From: Trichosphaerium sp. ATCC 40318
Taxonomy: Eukaryota; Discosea; Flabellinia; Trichosidae
DNA: 64,000 nucleotides
Direction of reading: 5' to 3'
NCBI GenBank assembly: GCA_038496445.1
Contig: JALMLS010000568.1
Span: 62,001 to 126,000 of the forward strand
In this document: positions 42,179 to 55,497 of the stretch, in pieces
Layout of the letters: every line of letters starts with the position of its first letter
Numbering within the stretch: position 1 is the first letter of the stretch
Made by a program: the position numbers and the translations under genes
The notes under the pieces: generated by a model
The model's input: the letters and a program-made list of their open reading frames with translations, nothing else
Databases searched by the model: none
Told to the model about the DNA's origin: nothing

Positions 42179-45100
42179 ATGGAACGACGATTGCCTTTTG
42201 CGCGTCTCGAAACTCCCAAGAACGTTTGTACTTTGCTTAACTTCCTTGGAAATGTAACATGTAAAGAGGTGCCTTATTTAGACCCTCCACCTCGCATTAA
42301 ACTGGTACTGGGGTTGTAGTTTCTGATTTGACTTGATTTAGCTTGATAGCCTTGTAAACGAGTGGGATTACACTGTACTATGTACTGTTGTACCAAAAAC
42401 AGACCATTTACGTCGTATTACACTTCGTGATCCTGTCTCAGACTCTGGAAATAAGTCGGTTCATACCGTACAGCGACAGTTCGTTAATAGAATCGCAACG
42501 TTTACTGACATCCAGTTGGGTATGTCAACACTATTTTATAACATATTGTTTGCTAACAATTTAAGGCCTTAAGACATACACCCAACATTTTGATCGTGCT
42601 TTGCAATGCTCTCTTGAATTTTCTGTTGTCAAAGTACGTCCGATTTTGGTTGGTTCGCCTCTAAAAAATTTAGAAAAACGACAGCCAGTCAGAGCCAATA
42701 ATAACTATGACACTTTATGTCGAAGCACATGAGTGGATAGGTTGTAATTTATCGCTTACTATGTTGTTAATAATGATAGGACATAGTCTCATGTCGCCTC
42801 ATATTGTCAATATTGCACCTAACAAAGTACGTGTTGGACATCAAGAAGGTAACGTTTGTTACATGATTTTATTGAATATTTAACATATTTTTATAAAGAA
42901 GCCGTAATCTATGGACGTGACTTTGCTCCACCATCTATTGTTTTCTTCACAACCGGTGAAAGTGTAGAAAAGGAGCATGAGTACACAGCATTTATTCCTG
43001 AAATAAAAATGCCTTGTTTGGAGCAACCAGAAGTAGTTTGGGCTCGAGTATTATCTTGTACGTTTTCTTTTGTAAACTTGTACGGTTCTTATGTTTAACC
43101 AAGTAAATGGGTATTCTAATTATGTACCTATCGAATACTATCGAGAAAATACAACATCTCAAAATGGGTATCAACAAACCATACGTGCGTGCGACTTCCA
43201 TAGTTATATTCTCACTTTTTACCAAGAAAATTATGAGAATTACGAAGGGACTTGCATTTACAAAGACGAGACAATGGGCGACTCAAGTATGGAACTTTCC
43301 TTCTTTTCTAAGAAGATAATCTTTTTACAGGTTTTTCGTTTCCAAATACCTTTGCGACGCTAGGACCAACAGGACAATCTTGCTGTATGTTTACATTGTC
43401 GCTACAAATTTCTAAACATGAACTAGACGGAGAGACTGCACTTCATTTTGTAGCAGCCCATGGTACTGTCAACAACGCAAAGATACTTCTAGGCGAAGGT
43501 GCAGCGCTTGAAGCAAAGAATGAACGAGGCGATACACCTTTATTCTATGCTGTAGCAAAACGAAATGAGCCTGTTCTTCAGTTCTTAATTGAGAATGGTA
43601 CCACAAAATAGAATCTCGTTTGGTGATTTGTCGTGCTTTTACTACCATAGGGGCATCAGTAGAAGCGGTAAATAAGGACGGAATTACGCCTATCAAACTT
43701 GCGTCACTGTTTAGATATAGTCTGGATGTTGCAAATAGTGAAGAAAAGCGTGTAATACCGGTTTTAAAAGAAGCAGGTGTTGAGGTATTATTTAAAAAAC
43801 TCAGCAAATTTTGTGGCTATTAAACGTGATTCCTTCAATAGTGTATTCCTACAAAAAACATTACATGCACATACGATAATGAAGCACATATTGCAGGTGG
43901 TTCAGATAGAGGTAAGCACGAGAACAACTTTTTTTGTGGATTTTCATTCTCTTTTAAGATGTTTATCTGGCAACCTATGCTGGCCTGTATGTTGCTATCA
44001 AGATATTTAAGGGACAATTTGCTATTGATTCAAAAAGTGATTTTAGTTTATTTAATAGAGAGGTTATCGCATTAAACTCTTTACATCACGAAAATATTGT
44101 AAAATGTCTCGGATACATTCAAGGTACTAACATATTAACTTTTTATTGTTGATTGTTTTAATATAAGGTGGTGTTACTATGAGAGGTATAACCACAAAGG
44201 TATTGGGTATTGTAACACAGTTTCTTCCTGGCTCTGATTTAGCAAATATGATTGATTGTACAAAATTTTCACTCTATCCAGTACGGGGTGTGTCTCGTTT
44301 TTGCTCGGATATTAAGTTGGTTTGTTTTAGGCAAATGGTTTCAAACAAATACTGAAGATATTACAAGGTATTGCTCAGGGTATGGCGTATATACATAAGT
44401 TAAATGGGGCACATAGAAATCTAACAGCAGAAAATGTAAGACAAAAATAGTACAATCTTTGTTACACATCCTTTTGTAGTTGAGCTATTGACCTGTTTGC
44501 TTAGGTACTAGTGTGGGCAAAAGACAAAGTAAAAATAACAGGTTTTGGACTTTGTATATACGACACAACTGGTGTTAGTAAACTTTCTTCTGGACCTTCA
44601 GTGAAAAAAAGAACTGCCAATACTAGTAGATCTCTCCGTCAATGTGTTGGTACACCAATGTACGTTCAATTCTCTACCGAGAATGCTAGCTATGGTTTTT
44701 CTTTTTATGCTTTTCGTTAAGTCTCTATCAAAGATACATGGCTCCAGAAGTACATACTTTCTTCCCCGACACTTCACTTTCAGCTAAAGTAACAATTAAA
44801 GATTGGCAAATGTACGTACTTGAGCATTATGTAAAGGCTTATAAGAATGCCGTACTAAAGCCCTTTGTAGGGCAGATGTGTATGCTTTTGGTGTACTATG
44901 TTACGAGCTTATAAGCTCTACGCGGGCTTGGGGAGCTTTAGATACAATAGAGCTAGCGTAAGATTTCAGCAATTGAGATAATTAACCCACGTGTTGTGTA
45001 GACGTCTAGTATTACATGGGCACAGGCCAGAGTTTCCTGATGGAGTTTGGGATAGTGAGGATCTAGCAGAAGTGGGAATCTTGGCACAAGACTGTTGGGA

Positions 45101-46966
45101 TGCTGATCCTAAAAAGAGGCCTACCTTTCGTCGTATCATTGACACTTTGGAGATTGTCGAACAAAAGACGAGTAAAAACAAAAAAGATCCTCAAAGTATG
45201 CCTTTAGTGTTCGAAAATGCGTTTTCTATGCTCACACTTTGTAGTTCTAGGATCAAAGATACGCTCTACATGTACGTTTAAAATGAAGCTATAAATTCCT
45301 AACTAAAGTAGATCGGGAGAGTTCAATTCCTTTTGGGGCGCATGGCACTTTAGATACTGCAAAGGATCAGGTTATGACTGAAGTCAGAGTACAAACTTGA
45401 TTGTGTAACTTACTTAATTAACAAATGATCACAGCAGGAAATCGATGCCATGGATGTAGACATTATAACTCCAAACCAACATTTAGAACATGGCAAACTT
45501 GAAAAAGATACTTACTTTAGTACGAGTATTGTCGTACGTTGTAATTGATTTGTGTGCTACATACAGTAACTTCATTAGGATAAGTTTTTTTATCCAAACA
45601 CAAGCGAAAAGGACACTTGCGTTCAAAATACTGAAGATGATATGGATGTCGAGAAAATATTGGGAATAGACGATGTGACGTTAGGTAGGGAGTTAGTCGA
45701 CATAATTTTATACCAATATCTTCAAAGTTAGTTATACTAAGTTTATTGGCAGGGTTTGAATCAGCACGTGGCGAAAAACTTACAAAACATCGAGAAGAGA
45801 TGGAATATAAATACTCTCAATCCAAGCCAGAAAAGAAGACCCAAAGAAAAAAGAGAAAAACCGAAATTACCGAGCTACAAATGAGGAAAACAAGTACACC
45901 TTCAGAAGAAACCAAAGTACAGTTTCAGTTTAAAATATATTTTCTTCCAAATAGCTTATACCTACAAACAAGCATACATCAAATTACGATGAAGAATGGA
46001 TTGACAGTATACGCAAAGGTAGGATAGATAGTACAACAGTTTAATAACATTTTGTTTGTAACAGTAATGCCAACAACGGAATTTAAACTAAACGTCAACG
46101 AGATCTGTTATGATAGAGCCAAGGTACTCTAGTTATCAAAAAGTGCTCCTTAAACTCACGTAAAAAGCCGCATGCCTTCGAGAGAGAGCCAATCCCACAC
46201 GATAATCCTATTATTGTATATCATCCAATTGGAGTCTATAATTGGCGAGACGTTCAGTATACCATTAAATGCTTGAGTAAGCTGTTTGTACAGGAATTGA
46301 CTAAATATCCTCACATATTCATAGACAAACGAAACAAGGGTGAACCCAAAACAAAAGAGGATTGGAATGTAGCATTTGACCGGGGACTTTATAATCACCT
46401 TCTTCGTAATGAAATAGCGACTATTGACGGGACACAGACTATTCTTTACTTTCAGTTTGCATATATTGGCGAATACGAGATATCTCTATTTTACTACACA
46501 CCTGATCATCCAATTGGAGTTGTCAAGTGCCATGTAGTTTCTGGGCTACCTCCTTTTGTTCCTAGTTACCTTGAAAAAACTACTCGGCCTAGTCGGTACC
46601 TTTGTTACTCATCTCTACTCTTGCTAAATATAATACTAGAAAGCGTCTACGAACAGATGATCACCCCAATGATACTTTATATCCCCATCAAAACAGTAAA
46701 ATTGTACTGGATAATGAAGCTTTTTTGGACTTGCTTCAAAGTTGTTCAAGTACATTCAACAAAAGTAATGAGAGGAACCTAGCAGATAGAGTTCGAAGAT
46801 ACCATAATGAATATACAAAGTCTGACAAAGTACGTTTTGTTTAATAGTTAAGGCGAAAGCGGTTGTATAAAACAATTTTGTGTAGGAGGATAAGGAACTC
46901 AATAATTTGGCTACTAAATTGTATGCCACTTTTAATGACCACGTAAAAGATGATACTTCAAAGTAA
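42179..46966 (+). CDS. Rel/NFAT-like + IPT + ankyrin + pseudokinase + X protein, copy B
   Basis: Domains: beta-sandwich 42179-42745 (PYLDPPPRIKL, DYTVLCTVVP, IATFTDIQL, LQCSLEFSVVK, LYVEAHEWIG); IPT 42780-43160 (AVIYGRDFAPPSIVFF, VNGYSNYVPIEYY); ankyrin 43425-43760 (GETALHFVAAHGTV, GASVEAVNKDGITP); pseudokinase 43960-45180, with VAIK lysine, FNREVIALNSLHHENIVKCL, then HRNLTAEN in place of HRD, KITGFGLC in place of DFG, YMAPEV, RADVYAFGVLCYEL and RPTF. The glycine-rich loop is missing. After an acidic linker comes an X domain (46070-46560; ILYFQFAYIGEYEISLF, VKCHVVSG) and a helical tail to TAA 46964-46966. A kinase that lacks both catalytic aspartates should bind rather than phosphorylate. This is the only gene here that joins the Rel-like and X parts. 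Confidence 0.75.
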
Positions 46967-47764
46967 ACAATCGAGCGTATGTTTCTTATATTAAGATGTC
47001 CATTATATCAAGGCGAGTACAGTTTGTTAGTGATGTTAAACAACTGAAGTAGACTCAAATAGCTCGACTTTTGAATATTAAGCGAGTTGAATTTGAATAC
47101 AACAAGAAAAAAGTAGGAAAAGTATGGTTTGAGCACTTCAACACCACTGCATAGTTGTTTTTCTTATCGAATACTATGTTTTGGTTCTATGGTGTTGGCA
47201 CGAAACACTGGTTGGTATAACATTCACTTATTAGACTGTTCAAAGGGGTACCTTAACTAGTTTAGCGTTAAGTGCTGAGTGTTCATCGAATTTTGGTAGA
47301 CGAATGCCATCAGACCATTTCTTTTTGTTGTTGTTGTTATGGTTGAATTGAATATGGTGCTTACATAGTTATTTGTTACAGTGGGAACTAGTTTGAGTAC
47401 TCATTCATTGTTTGGATCATTTCGTTTGCATGAGAGAAGTTGTAAATGTGGCCCTACAAAATTTGGTGTCCAGTTAGTACAAGTAAATTTGGAACAGCCA
47501 TCCATTTTCATTTTCTTCCTTCCATCAATAATTTAAGAAACACAAAGAAAATTGCACATGCAGAACTCAAGTGTACTATACATGGCGCGATGGCCGTAGG
47601 TACAAATTTTAAAGCCTTTCATTGTTAACGGTTGGTATAAAACCGAAAAGTACCGACAGTCAAAGCAATTTTCCAAACAAACTTTGCCTCTTTTCGATTG
47701 ACAAGCCGGCAGAACTACCAAATTCCAAGAATTTCAAAAACTGTCCCAAAAGCGATGCTGTTAA
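46967..47764. other. No gene; one side of a segmental duplication
   Basis: 46967-47430 shows nothing recognisable. 47435-47760 matches 37805-38137. No open frame of note. Confidence 0.4.
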
Positions 47765-48894
47765 GGACATGCACTATTTTTTTTACTTTCGCTCCGGATA
47801 TTTTTGGATTTTGACGGATATCGCCGACTTTACACGTTTTTTTCCGGATACTCTGTTCACTGTTGTCATGTGACCAAGGTCCTACAGGTGGGTACCTAAT
47901 GTGACGTACAATACAAATTGCTTATGCATTCAGTGACATACAAACAGCTTTGAGAAACTTGCACTCTTCCATGAAACAGTACCTTGAAGATGAATTGAGG
48001 TGCTCAACACAACTTCTTTGTTGTTATGGCATGAACATTAGCTCATCTTAGTTTGGGTACACTCCTTTTCAGAAACAGAGGGGCATTATGTACTGTTCAC
48101 AGCCTGTACATGCTCCATCTAAAAAAGGTATCCTTCTGCAATTGTAAATTGCTACCTTTGTTTTCAGAATCATTGAAACAACACAATCAGCACAGACTGC
48201 CACAAAGAGAATATACACAGATCCCAGAGGTGTAATAATCCCCTCAACAAGATTAATTCAAACGACAAACCATTGGAGGAATGCAACGAATCTGTAAGTA
48301 CAAAGCAATTGCCAATTGCTATTGTCAAATTTTTTTATCTGTTTTGTAATTTCAGTATGCAATTTTCACGGCATGGACATGTTTACTTTTTACATATTAA
48401 TTCCTATGATTGCTTTTGGCGTACAATTAGCAATTGTTCCTTAAACTGACTCATTGCAAGTGTCACTTGACACTTGGTGTCAACAATTGTCAATTGCATA
48501 AACAGGGAGATAAGTACACTTCCTCCTGTTCCTACGAGCCATAAAACAAGTGTGCTCAAAGAATGTGGAAACAAATGAGCATTAAAAACATTGTACAGCT
48601 CCTTCAATCTACACCACCGGGGGTACATGCTTCAATTTTCAAGTACCAAGTTTCTCTAAGGTAAGGCAATTTCCAGTTGCCCAACCTCATTGACATCAAT
48701 GCCATTAGGTACAGCTTTGACACTAAGCAAGGTGAGTGCACCATATTGCCAGCAGCTTTCACCAAACAAGGAAAAAACACCAATTGCCCTTAGTATAATT
48801 CATCTCGTTATCCGGAAAACAAGGAAAAGTCCGACACACAACCGTCAAAAGTTGAAAATATCCGGAGTAAAAATAAAAAAAATAGTGCATGTCC
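47765..48894. mobile_element. Terminal-inverted-repeat element, 1.13 kb (Harbinger-like?)
   Basis: Bounded by inverted repeats of about 53 bp that begin GGACATGCACTATT at both ends; the first 21 bases are identical. It is flanked on each side by TAA (47762-47764 and 48895-48897). The paralogous segment at 38130-38145 has a single TTAA and no insertion, so it serves as the empty site. A 3 bp TAA/TTA duplication is typical of PIF/Harbinger elements. No transposase frame is visible, so it is non-autonomous. Small ORFs inside (such as 48404-48628) show no domain. Confidence 0.75.
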
Positions 48895-49341
48895 TAACGC
48901 AACTAAATTTTCATTACAACAATGATGCACGCAAATCCTTTTAACTGTGCTATGCATGTCCAACTAGCAAAGAAAACCTTCAAAATCAAAAAAACACAAA
49001 AAAGAACAGCTCAACATGTTTCCCACACGTATATATGCGTTCCGTACGACTTTACTAAATAAAAGTCTGTAGATATGCGTTTTCTTTTGTTTTGTCCGGT
49101 TCGTTTTAGCTGTTTGCTGTTAGCTCTTAAAATTTTACAACACTACGCATCCTGTGCCAATAGTAACAACGACAATTGTCTAGGCGAACACCTTTTGTTA
49201 CCTACTGTGACAACATAATGAACAAGTTCTTGGGTTGTTTAAAATAGCGACGCCAAAAAAAAACAAATGTTAAGTTTATTTTTACAATAGAGTACGGAGA
49301 ACAAAACAGTTTTGGTGGATTATGAAAGCCATAGCTTAGCT

Positions 49342-51535
49342 CTAAATGGTTTTGTATGTGATACATAATTTTTCTTCGTCGAGGGGTAAAGAGAACGTCC
49401 CTTCCATGAGCTCATAACATGCTTTACCAAGAGAAATGATAATGTCTTTAGTTGGGAAAGTGTGTAATAGTACTCGCTTTCCATGAGTAACGTTGGCATT
49501 GAAATGGTTGGCCACAAAAGACGAAAATTTACTTACAGTAATAGGTCCCGGAATGCCTGAAAATCGAACCTCTTGGACTGTAGGGCGGTGAGCCACAGCC
49601 GACCAAAGTAGACCATGAATAAAAAAGCAGCTCTCTTTTGAATAGGATAAAGGGATGCTGTCAGAACCTCGCACTGTGATGATATAGGAGCTGCTGGTGA
49701 TGTCCAAATCAGCGTTTGCATTTTGTAGCTTTTCTATGATTATTTCTTTGGAGCCATAAATGCGATGAGAGGCTTCCATGAGAAGCTCGTTAAGTTCTTT
49801 TTCAGAAAGAGTATTGATGGCATGAGTAGTAATTGTAACTTTTCTCGGATCAGGTTCGGTGCTCCAGATAGTTGTAGGTGTACATCCATTATCGAGTTGT
49901 TCTTTTGTGAGTACAGGTTTACCAAGCAAGTTGATATAGAACGTTGAAGTATGCTTTTTGCCAACAAGCAGATTCGACATTTTCTCCTTCAGGATTTCAT
50001 CTGAATTACTGTTGTGCAATGTCATAGGCTTTCCTGTTCGTTGTCTTTTTTGAGAATTGTTTAAAGGCCTAAAATTAATATTAGCAGTTGTAGCTGAAAT
50101 TGAAATGACGTGCTGGTGTGCATTTTTTCGCTTTTTGGACATTTTCTCCTTCAGGATTTCATCCGAATTTCTTTTTTGCAATGACACAGGCTTTTCTATG
50201 TCTTGTCTTTTTTGAGGATTGTTTGTAGGCCTTACATTACATTAACAAACTGTAGCTTAAGCTGATAACATACTGCTTTGTATTTTTGTTTGCACGACTG
50301 TTGAGGTTGTTTTCTTGTTCTTTTACTTGTTTTTCAGATGTGTAGTATGTTATTTTATCTTTCATGCCTGCGTATTTGGAATTACGAGAGTAAGCGCGGA
50401 TGGTTATCTTAAAAATTTCTTCTTTGGAGTCAACGTGGCTGATGATCGCAGTGTACCACCAACCATGAGCAAGCGCCAATACCAAATTGTATTGTAAATT
50501 TCCATCTGGCGTTATTGTAGATGATTGTCGTTTCTCCAATACTGGATGTCTCCCTTTATTCTTATCGTGTTTTGTGTTTGGTTCGCTACAAGGGAATTTT
50601 CGTTTTAAGTCTTTGGTCTTATGCTTAACCTCACATACATATTTTGTTATGTCGTTTCCAGGAAGAATTACTCTAATTGGTTCACGGTTTTCAAATGGGT
50701 TTCCATGATATTGAGGTTTTGGGATCTTATGAGAGTGAGTAACAAATTCACATTGGAGTCAAGGAAAGCAAAAAAGAAGAAAAGCGAGAAGGAAACTTAC
50801 ACTCATGCTTCGACCTTGTGCCAACATTATTACGAATATCCATTTAAAACTCCTACCGTGATATTTCGCTTGAGATGATATTGGTTTGTTGCCACAAATT
50901 TTGGATGAAGAACAGAAAACGGGTTGCGAGATAGGTGTAAATTCACGTGACTTTTCTTCTTGTATCTTTTCTGGGGGTGACTCAAGTGTCAAATGAGCAC
51001 TGTCTGGTATTTTTCTTGAATTGCATGAACTTGTGGTTTGTACATTGTTTAAGTTTTCTTTGAGCATAGATTGCTCCTCTCTATTTCGTACGTAACTTCT
51101 TATTATTTCCTCGATTTTAATTTTACCAAAAATTCGGGCTGCTGTGGCTGGTGTCAAACCATCAGTTGTAGTTGCATTGACATCAGCTCCTACAATAGTA
51201 AAGTGAGGACAGAATATGATTAAGCTAAAACAATGAGCAGTACCCGCGTGTAAGAGAGTGCTAACGATAGGAACTTCACCTTTCACCGCGGCTACGTGTA
51301 GTGGAGTTAAGCCTCTTTTTTTAGTTTTCGCATTTACATCAAACCCGTTGTTTAACAGTAATATGACAGCGTCATGGTTTTTTCCATTTATCGCCAGGTG
51401 CAGCAACGTTTCTCCATCTTTTTAATGTGTCAGAAACGGGAGAAACATAAAAAGGAAACAAGTAAACGAACCGTCTAATTTTTCGTTTAGAAGCGAACTG
51501 GCACCTAGTAGGTGCGTTTTTTGAATTAATTCCAT
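49342..51535 (-). CDS. Ankyrin + divergent X + Y-domain protein, copy c
   Basis: Start ATG 51535 (MELIQKTHLLGASSLLN), intron, then DGETLLHLAINGKNHDAVIL, RGLTPLHVAAVKGEVPIV and GADVNATTTDGLTPATAARI: three ankyrin repeats. After a linker, a divergent X region: SFKWIFVIMLAQGRSMS, QYHGNPFENREPIRVI, YNLVLALAHGWWYTAIISH, FKITIRAYSR. Then comes a region Y (50190-49342) not found in copies a, b, d: two related starts SDEILKEKMS, then NTLSEKELNELLMEAS, SSYIITVRGSD, CFFIHGLLWSAVAHRPTV, VLLHTFPTKDIIISL, ending LCITYKTI. I do not recognise Y. The splice from X to Y near 50240-50190 is inferred. It lies head-to-head with gene C. Confidence 0.65.
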
Positions 51536-51744
51536 TGCGCTAAATGCTTATTAGCGGTAGTATGTTGAGTATTTATCGTTACATATCTAGACCCGAAGGG
51601 ACACTCATTTGAATATTGGTACGAAATTATAAGCTTGTGAAGACTTAACAAACGCTAGCCTCGAACAAATTCAGTTAATTTAACAACAAATGGTTTTGTT
51701 TTCGTCAATCAAAAATAAACTATTAACTCGAACAAACGCGCCAG
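51536..51744. promoter_or_regulatory. Divergent promoter of pair c/C
   Basis: 209 bp with CTCGAACAAATTCAG near 51660 and ACTTAAC just before it; related to the word shared by the other pairs, but without the perfect inverted repeat. Confidence 0.4.
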
Positions 51745-54700
51745 ATGGAGACCGATGACCGTGAAGATATATTTCCGCTTCCACCGCGCGATTCATCTTC
51801 CGCTACATGGGATGACACAGCGAACACACAGCAGACAAAGATAGACGACATTGAAAATTCATTTCCGCTAGTTGCAATGGATTGTGGGGATATTGAAACT
51901 CCAGCACATTTCTATGGCGGTGAAGTTTCGAAACAGTATTTAACACCAGAACCTTGCGTTTTTTTGGTAAAGACCCTCAATAGTATTAAAACTGACTGCT
52001 TTGTAGACCGTGAAAGAAGATGCACCAAAATGCTACGTACAGTGTACTATTGAAACGGAACCATGGCTATCACCTTTTAAACAATTGAAGCTTAGAGAAA
52101 ACAACAACCCAACGGGTACGCAGCGTTTAAGGGCCTTAAACTACGTAATTAGCTTTTCGTATAACGACAAACATCCTACAGGTTACCATTTTTTTTTGCG
52201 TGACGTTTGGATCACGTGTTTTTATTTGGTTTTTTTTTGAAGCTGAAATTATGTTGCGGGTATAAATATGCGCTTGGATAGCGAAACGAAAGGTTTTAAC
52301 ACGTCCGTCTTCAGTTACGGCCATTCCATTTTCTAGTGCCACCCATGTGCTCTTCAGCAGTTCTACCTACTCTGAATGGACTCAATCGTTAAACCAGTAT
52401 CCTGTACCTAAAAAACTAATCTATTTGTAAAGATTACATTCGAAGAAATTTTGATGCAAACGGTGTTGCCACGTTTGATGGAATTCAATTAGGTACCACT
52501 TACTGGTATTAACAATACAATAAATGATCGTTTGGATAGGAATTAACGTTAGATTGGATGGACATCCATTTAAGTTCGATGCATGCCTCCGGTTTGGTGT
52601 TTTTTTGGTATGTTTTCTATATGATCACATATGTTTCTTACGATCTACTAAAGTGGCATTCGACAGAACCTTATAAGGAATTCTTTGTTAAAGTAACGGC
52701 TCATATGTGGATGGGTTGTTTAGAAACACACTTTGTGACACTTCTTTTGACAACATCATAGGCATTGACAAACCTACAATAACAAGTATCGCACCTGATG
52801 TTATTTTACTTAATTGTGGAATGCGGGGTTAGAAATGAAGAGTTTTGGAATGTTCTTACACCTTCTCTAGGAGCAATTACAGGAAGTAATTTTATGCCAC
52901 CATCTACGATTTACTTTTATACGGAGCGAGGAATACTTGTGCATTGGTCCTGTGCACATGATCATCCCTCGTTATACATTAAACAAGTAGAAATGGCAAT
53001 ACAACGTGAACCCTGCACACTGTACGCAAGAGTAGTATCGGGTATGTCAAATGCTCTCTACGTACATTGCTGATGTTCTGTTTAAGCTAATGGATGGTCG
53101 AAAAACCATGTTGCAGTTCGATATGTTACACACGAACAAATGACTCAAGGCTTTCGTGTTGGAGCTCCTGATGAGAATAAGTCAAGTTCCCCTCCAAGAT
53201 ATGACGTAAGCGACTTCCTGTTACTCGAGTCAGCAGAACAGACTGTGATCCTTCGCAAAGGTTTTGATTACGAATACACACTTTCTAAACTTGGTTCAAG
53301 TGGTAGCAATAGATGTACGTTGCGTCAAGCATATGTCACTTACAGAACTAGACGGAGATACCACACTTCATTTCGTAGCAGCACATGGTACAGTTGAAAA
53401 TGCTGAAGATCTTCTTTCTAAAGGAGCATGTCTCGAATCTCAAAACGAACGAGGTGATACACCTTTATTCTGGGCAGTGGCAGCAAAAAATGCAAATGTA
53501 CTTAAAGTTTTGATTGACAAAGGTACACAAACTTTGATATTATCTCATCGTATTACAAGTTCACTTTTACTTGGTAGGGGCATCAACACAAGCTGTAAAC
53601 AAGGATGGTATGACACCTCGAAAACTTGCATCGCTGCTTGGATATAGTTTAGAAAATGGAAACGCCTATCATAACAAAGATAGCCATGTTAGGAACAAAA
53701 ACGATCAGTGAGTATTAGAAACAATAACACTGCTTATTTTCTATTCTAGGGAAGAAGAGGTTGAAGAGGGCATACCGAAACAAGGTAACATACATTCAGG
53801 AATACTGGTTTTTTCTTGTTTTGACGCCGATTAGTAAAAAGATGTGTTAAAGAGACGCCTACAAGTGTTTTAAAAGCAGCAGGAGTTAAGGTACAGTTCA
53901 AAAGCAGAATATATTTTGTTGTTGTAATCGATTTGTTGCTTCTGAACCTATTACTTCTATAGTTTATTCCTACAAACAACATTGTATCTACATATGATAT
54001 TGAGGCATATCTTGGAGGTGATATATACGGTGGGTTGTATAGTTTTGAGACTTGTTTTATTAACTTGTGTTCTTTTCATAGAGGTGTATCTGGCTGCCTT
54101 CAAGGGTGAGAGAATTGCTGTTAAGATTATTAAGGGATATACTGCCATTGATTCTGAAGGATTTACTGCTTTATTTCATAGAGAGGTTATGACATTGAAG
54201 TATTTACATCACGAAAACATTGTGAATTGTCTTGGATACACAGAAGGTACACATTTGTGATACTATTTGATATAAAGTAACGGTCATAAGGTGATATCAC
54301 TATGGGAAATGCATCGATGAGTGTATTGGGTATTGTAGTAGAGCATATTCCTGGTCATGATTTAGCAACAATCATCGAAATACAAGAAGAATACCTTGCG
54401 AATTTAACAATACTTCAAAAATTTTGGAAATTGGTATCCATACTAAGACTATGCTAATGTGCTAAGTTGTTTTAGCCAAATTTTGTGTCTGAGAGTTTCA
54501 AACAAAGGTTGAAGGTTTTAAAAGGCATTGCTCTCGGTATGGAGCATTTACATAAATTAAATGGAGCTCACAGGAATTTAAGAGCCGAGAATGTATGAGA
54601 CCATCATTACATTTGATCAACTTTAATGTTTTTGTTGTTTAGGTTATGGTACAGCCGGGAGGAAATGTAAAAATTATAGGCTTCGGTTTATCTATGATTT

Positions 54701-55497
54701 GTGGTACAAGTGCCAGTACTATACAAACTACCAGCTCACTCAATGAAACCCATGAGCAAATGGGTACACCAATGTGCGTTCAATATCAACGACAAAGACA
54801 TCTTTTTGCACTTTACCAATGTATTCTTAAGATACATGGCTCCAGAAGTACACGCTCTCTTCCCTGACATTCCAGGAAAAGTAACAATTAAAGCTTGGCA
54901 ACAGTACGTACTTAAGCATGATGTAAAAAAAATTGTTTGTAGGGCGGATATATATGCGTTTGGTGTATTATGTTATGAGCTATTATGCTCCAAACGCGCT
55001 TGGAGTGGTGTTATAGATACAACTGAGCTTGGGTATGAGTTATTCTGCACAATACTGAGATAATTAATGTTGTTTAGACGTCTTGTATTACAAGGGCAAC
55101 GGCCACAGTTCCCTGATGAAATTTGGGAAAGAGTTGAGGAATCAGAACTGGCAATCTTGGCGCAAGACTGTTGGGAGTGTGATCCTAAAGATAGACCTAC
55201 ATTTGTTCATATTATTACTGTTCTAGATTACATTGAGCAGATGTACACGGATGAAGCACAATACTTAAGTGGTAAGTTGGGTTTTATTACAGACTATCTA
55301 AAGTGAAACACTAATACTGACAAAATACAAAAGACCATGATCCACTGGATGCAGTGCTCAAGTTAGCAACTAATAAAGCCACTTGTCAAAAGGAAATACA
55401 AAAATGCAATGCAAAATACCAAAAAGAATATTATGAGTGGCTGGCTACAGAAGCAAGGTACGACGCAAGAAGGAATTTTGATAAAGACACAAGCTAA
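51745..55497 (+). CDS. Rel/NFAT-like + IPT + ankyrin + pseudokinase protein, copy C
   Basis: The N-terminus carries an extra acidic stretch of about 60 residues. The beta-sandwich has YLTPEPCVFL, an intron at the same place and phase as in A, B and D, then CYVQCTIETEP, GVATFDGIQL, FDACLRFGVFL and VKVTAHMWMG. IPT: GAITGSNFMPPSTIYFY and ANGWSKNHVAVRYV. Ankyrin from 53350: GDTTLHFVAAHGTVENAEDL, RGDTPLFWAVAAKNANVL. Pseudokinase 53970-55260: IAVKIIKG, FHREVMTLKYLHHENIVNCL, HRNLRAEN, KIIGFGLS, YMAPEVHALF, RADIYAFGVLCYELL, DRPTF. As in B, both catalytic aspartates (HRD, DFG) and the glycine loop are lost. It ends after a helical tail at TAA 55495-55497 and has no X domain. Confidence 0.75.

Noticed and set aside
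43960-45180. Active protein kinase
   Set aside because: HRD is HRN and DFG is GFG, with no glycine loop; called a pseudokinase instead.
48404-48628. ORF inside the TIR element, possible transposase
   Set aside because: Too short, no DDE-type motif, no transposase similarity seen.
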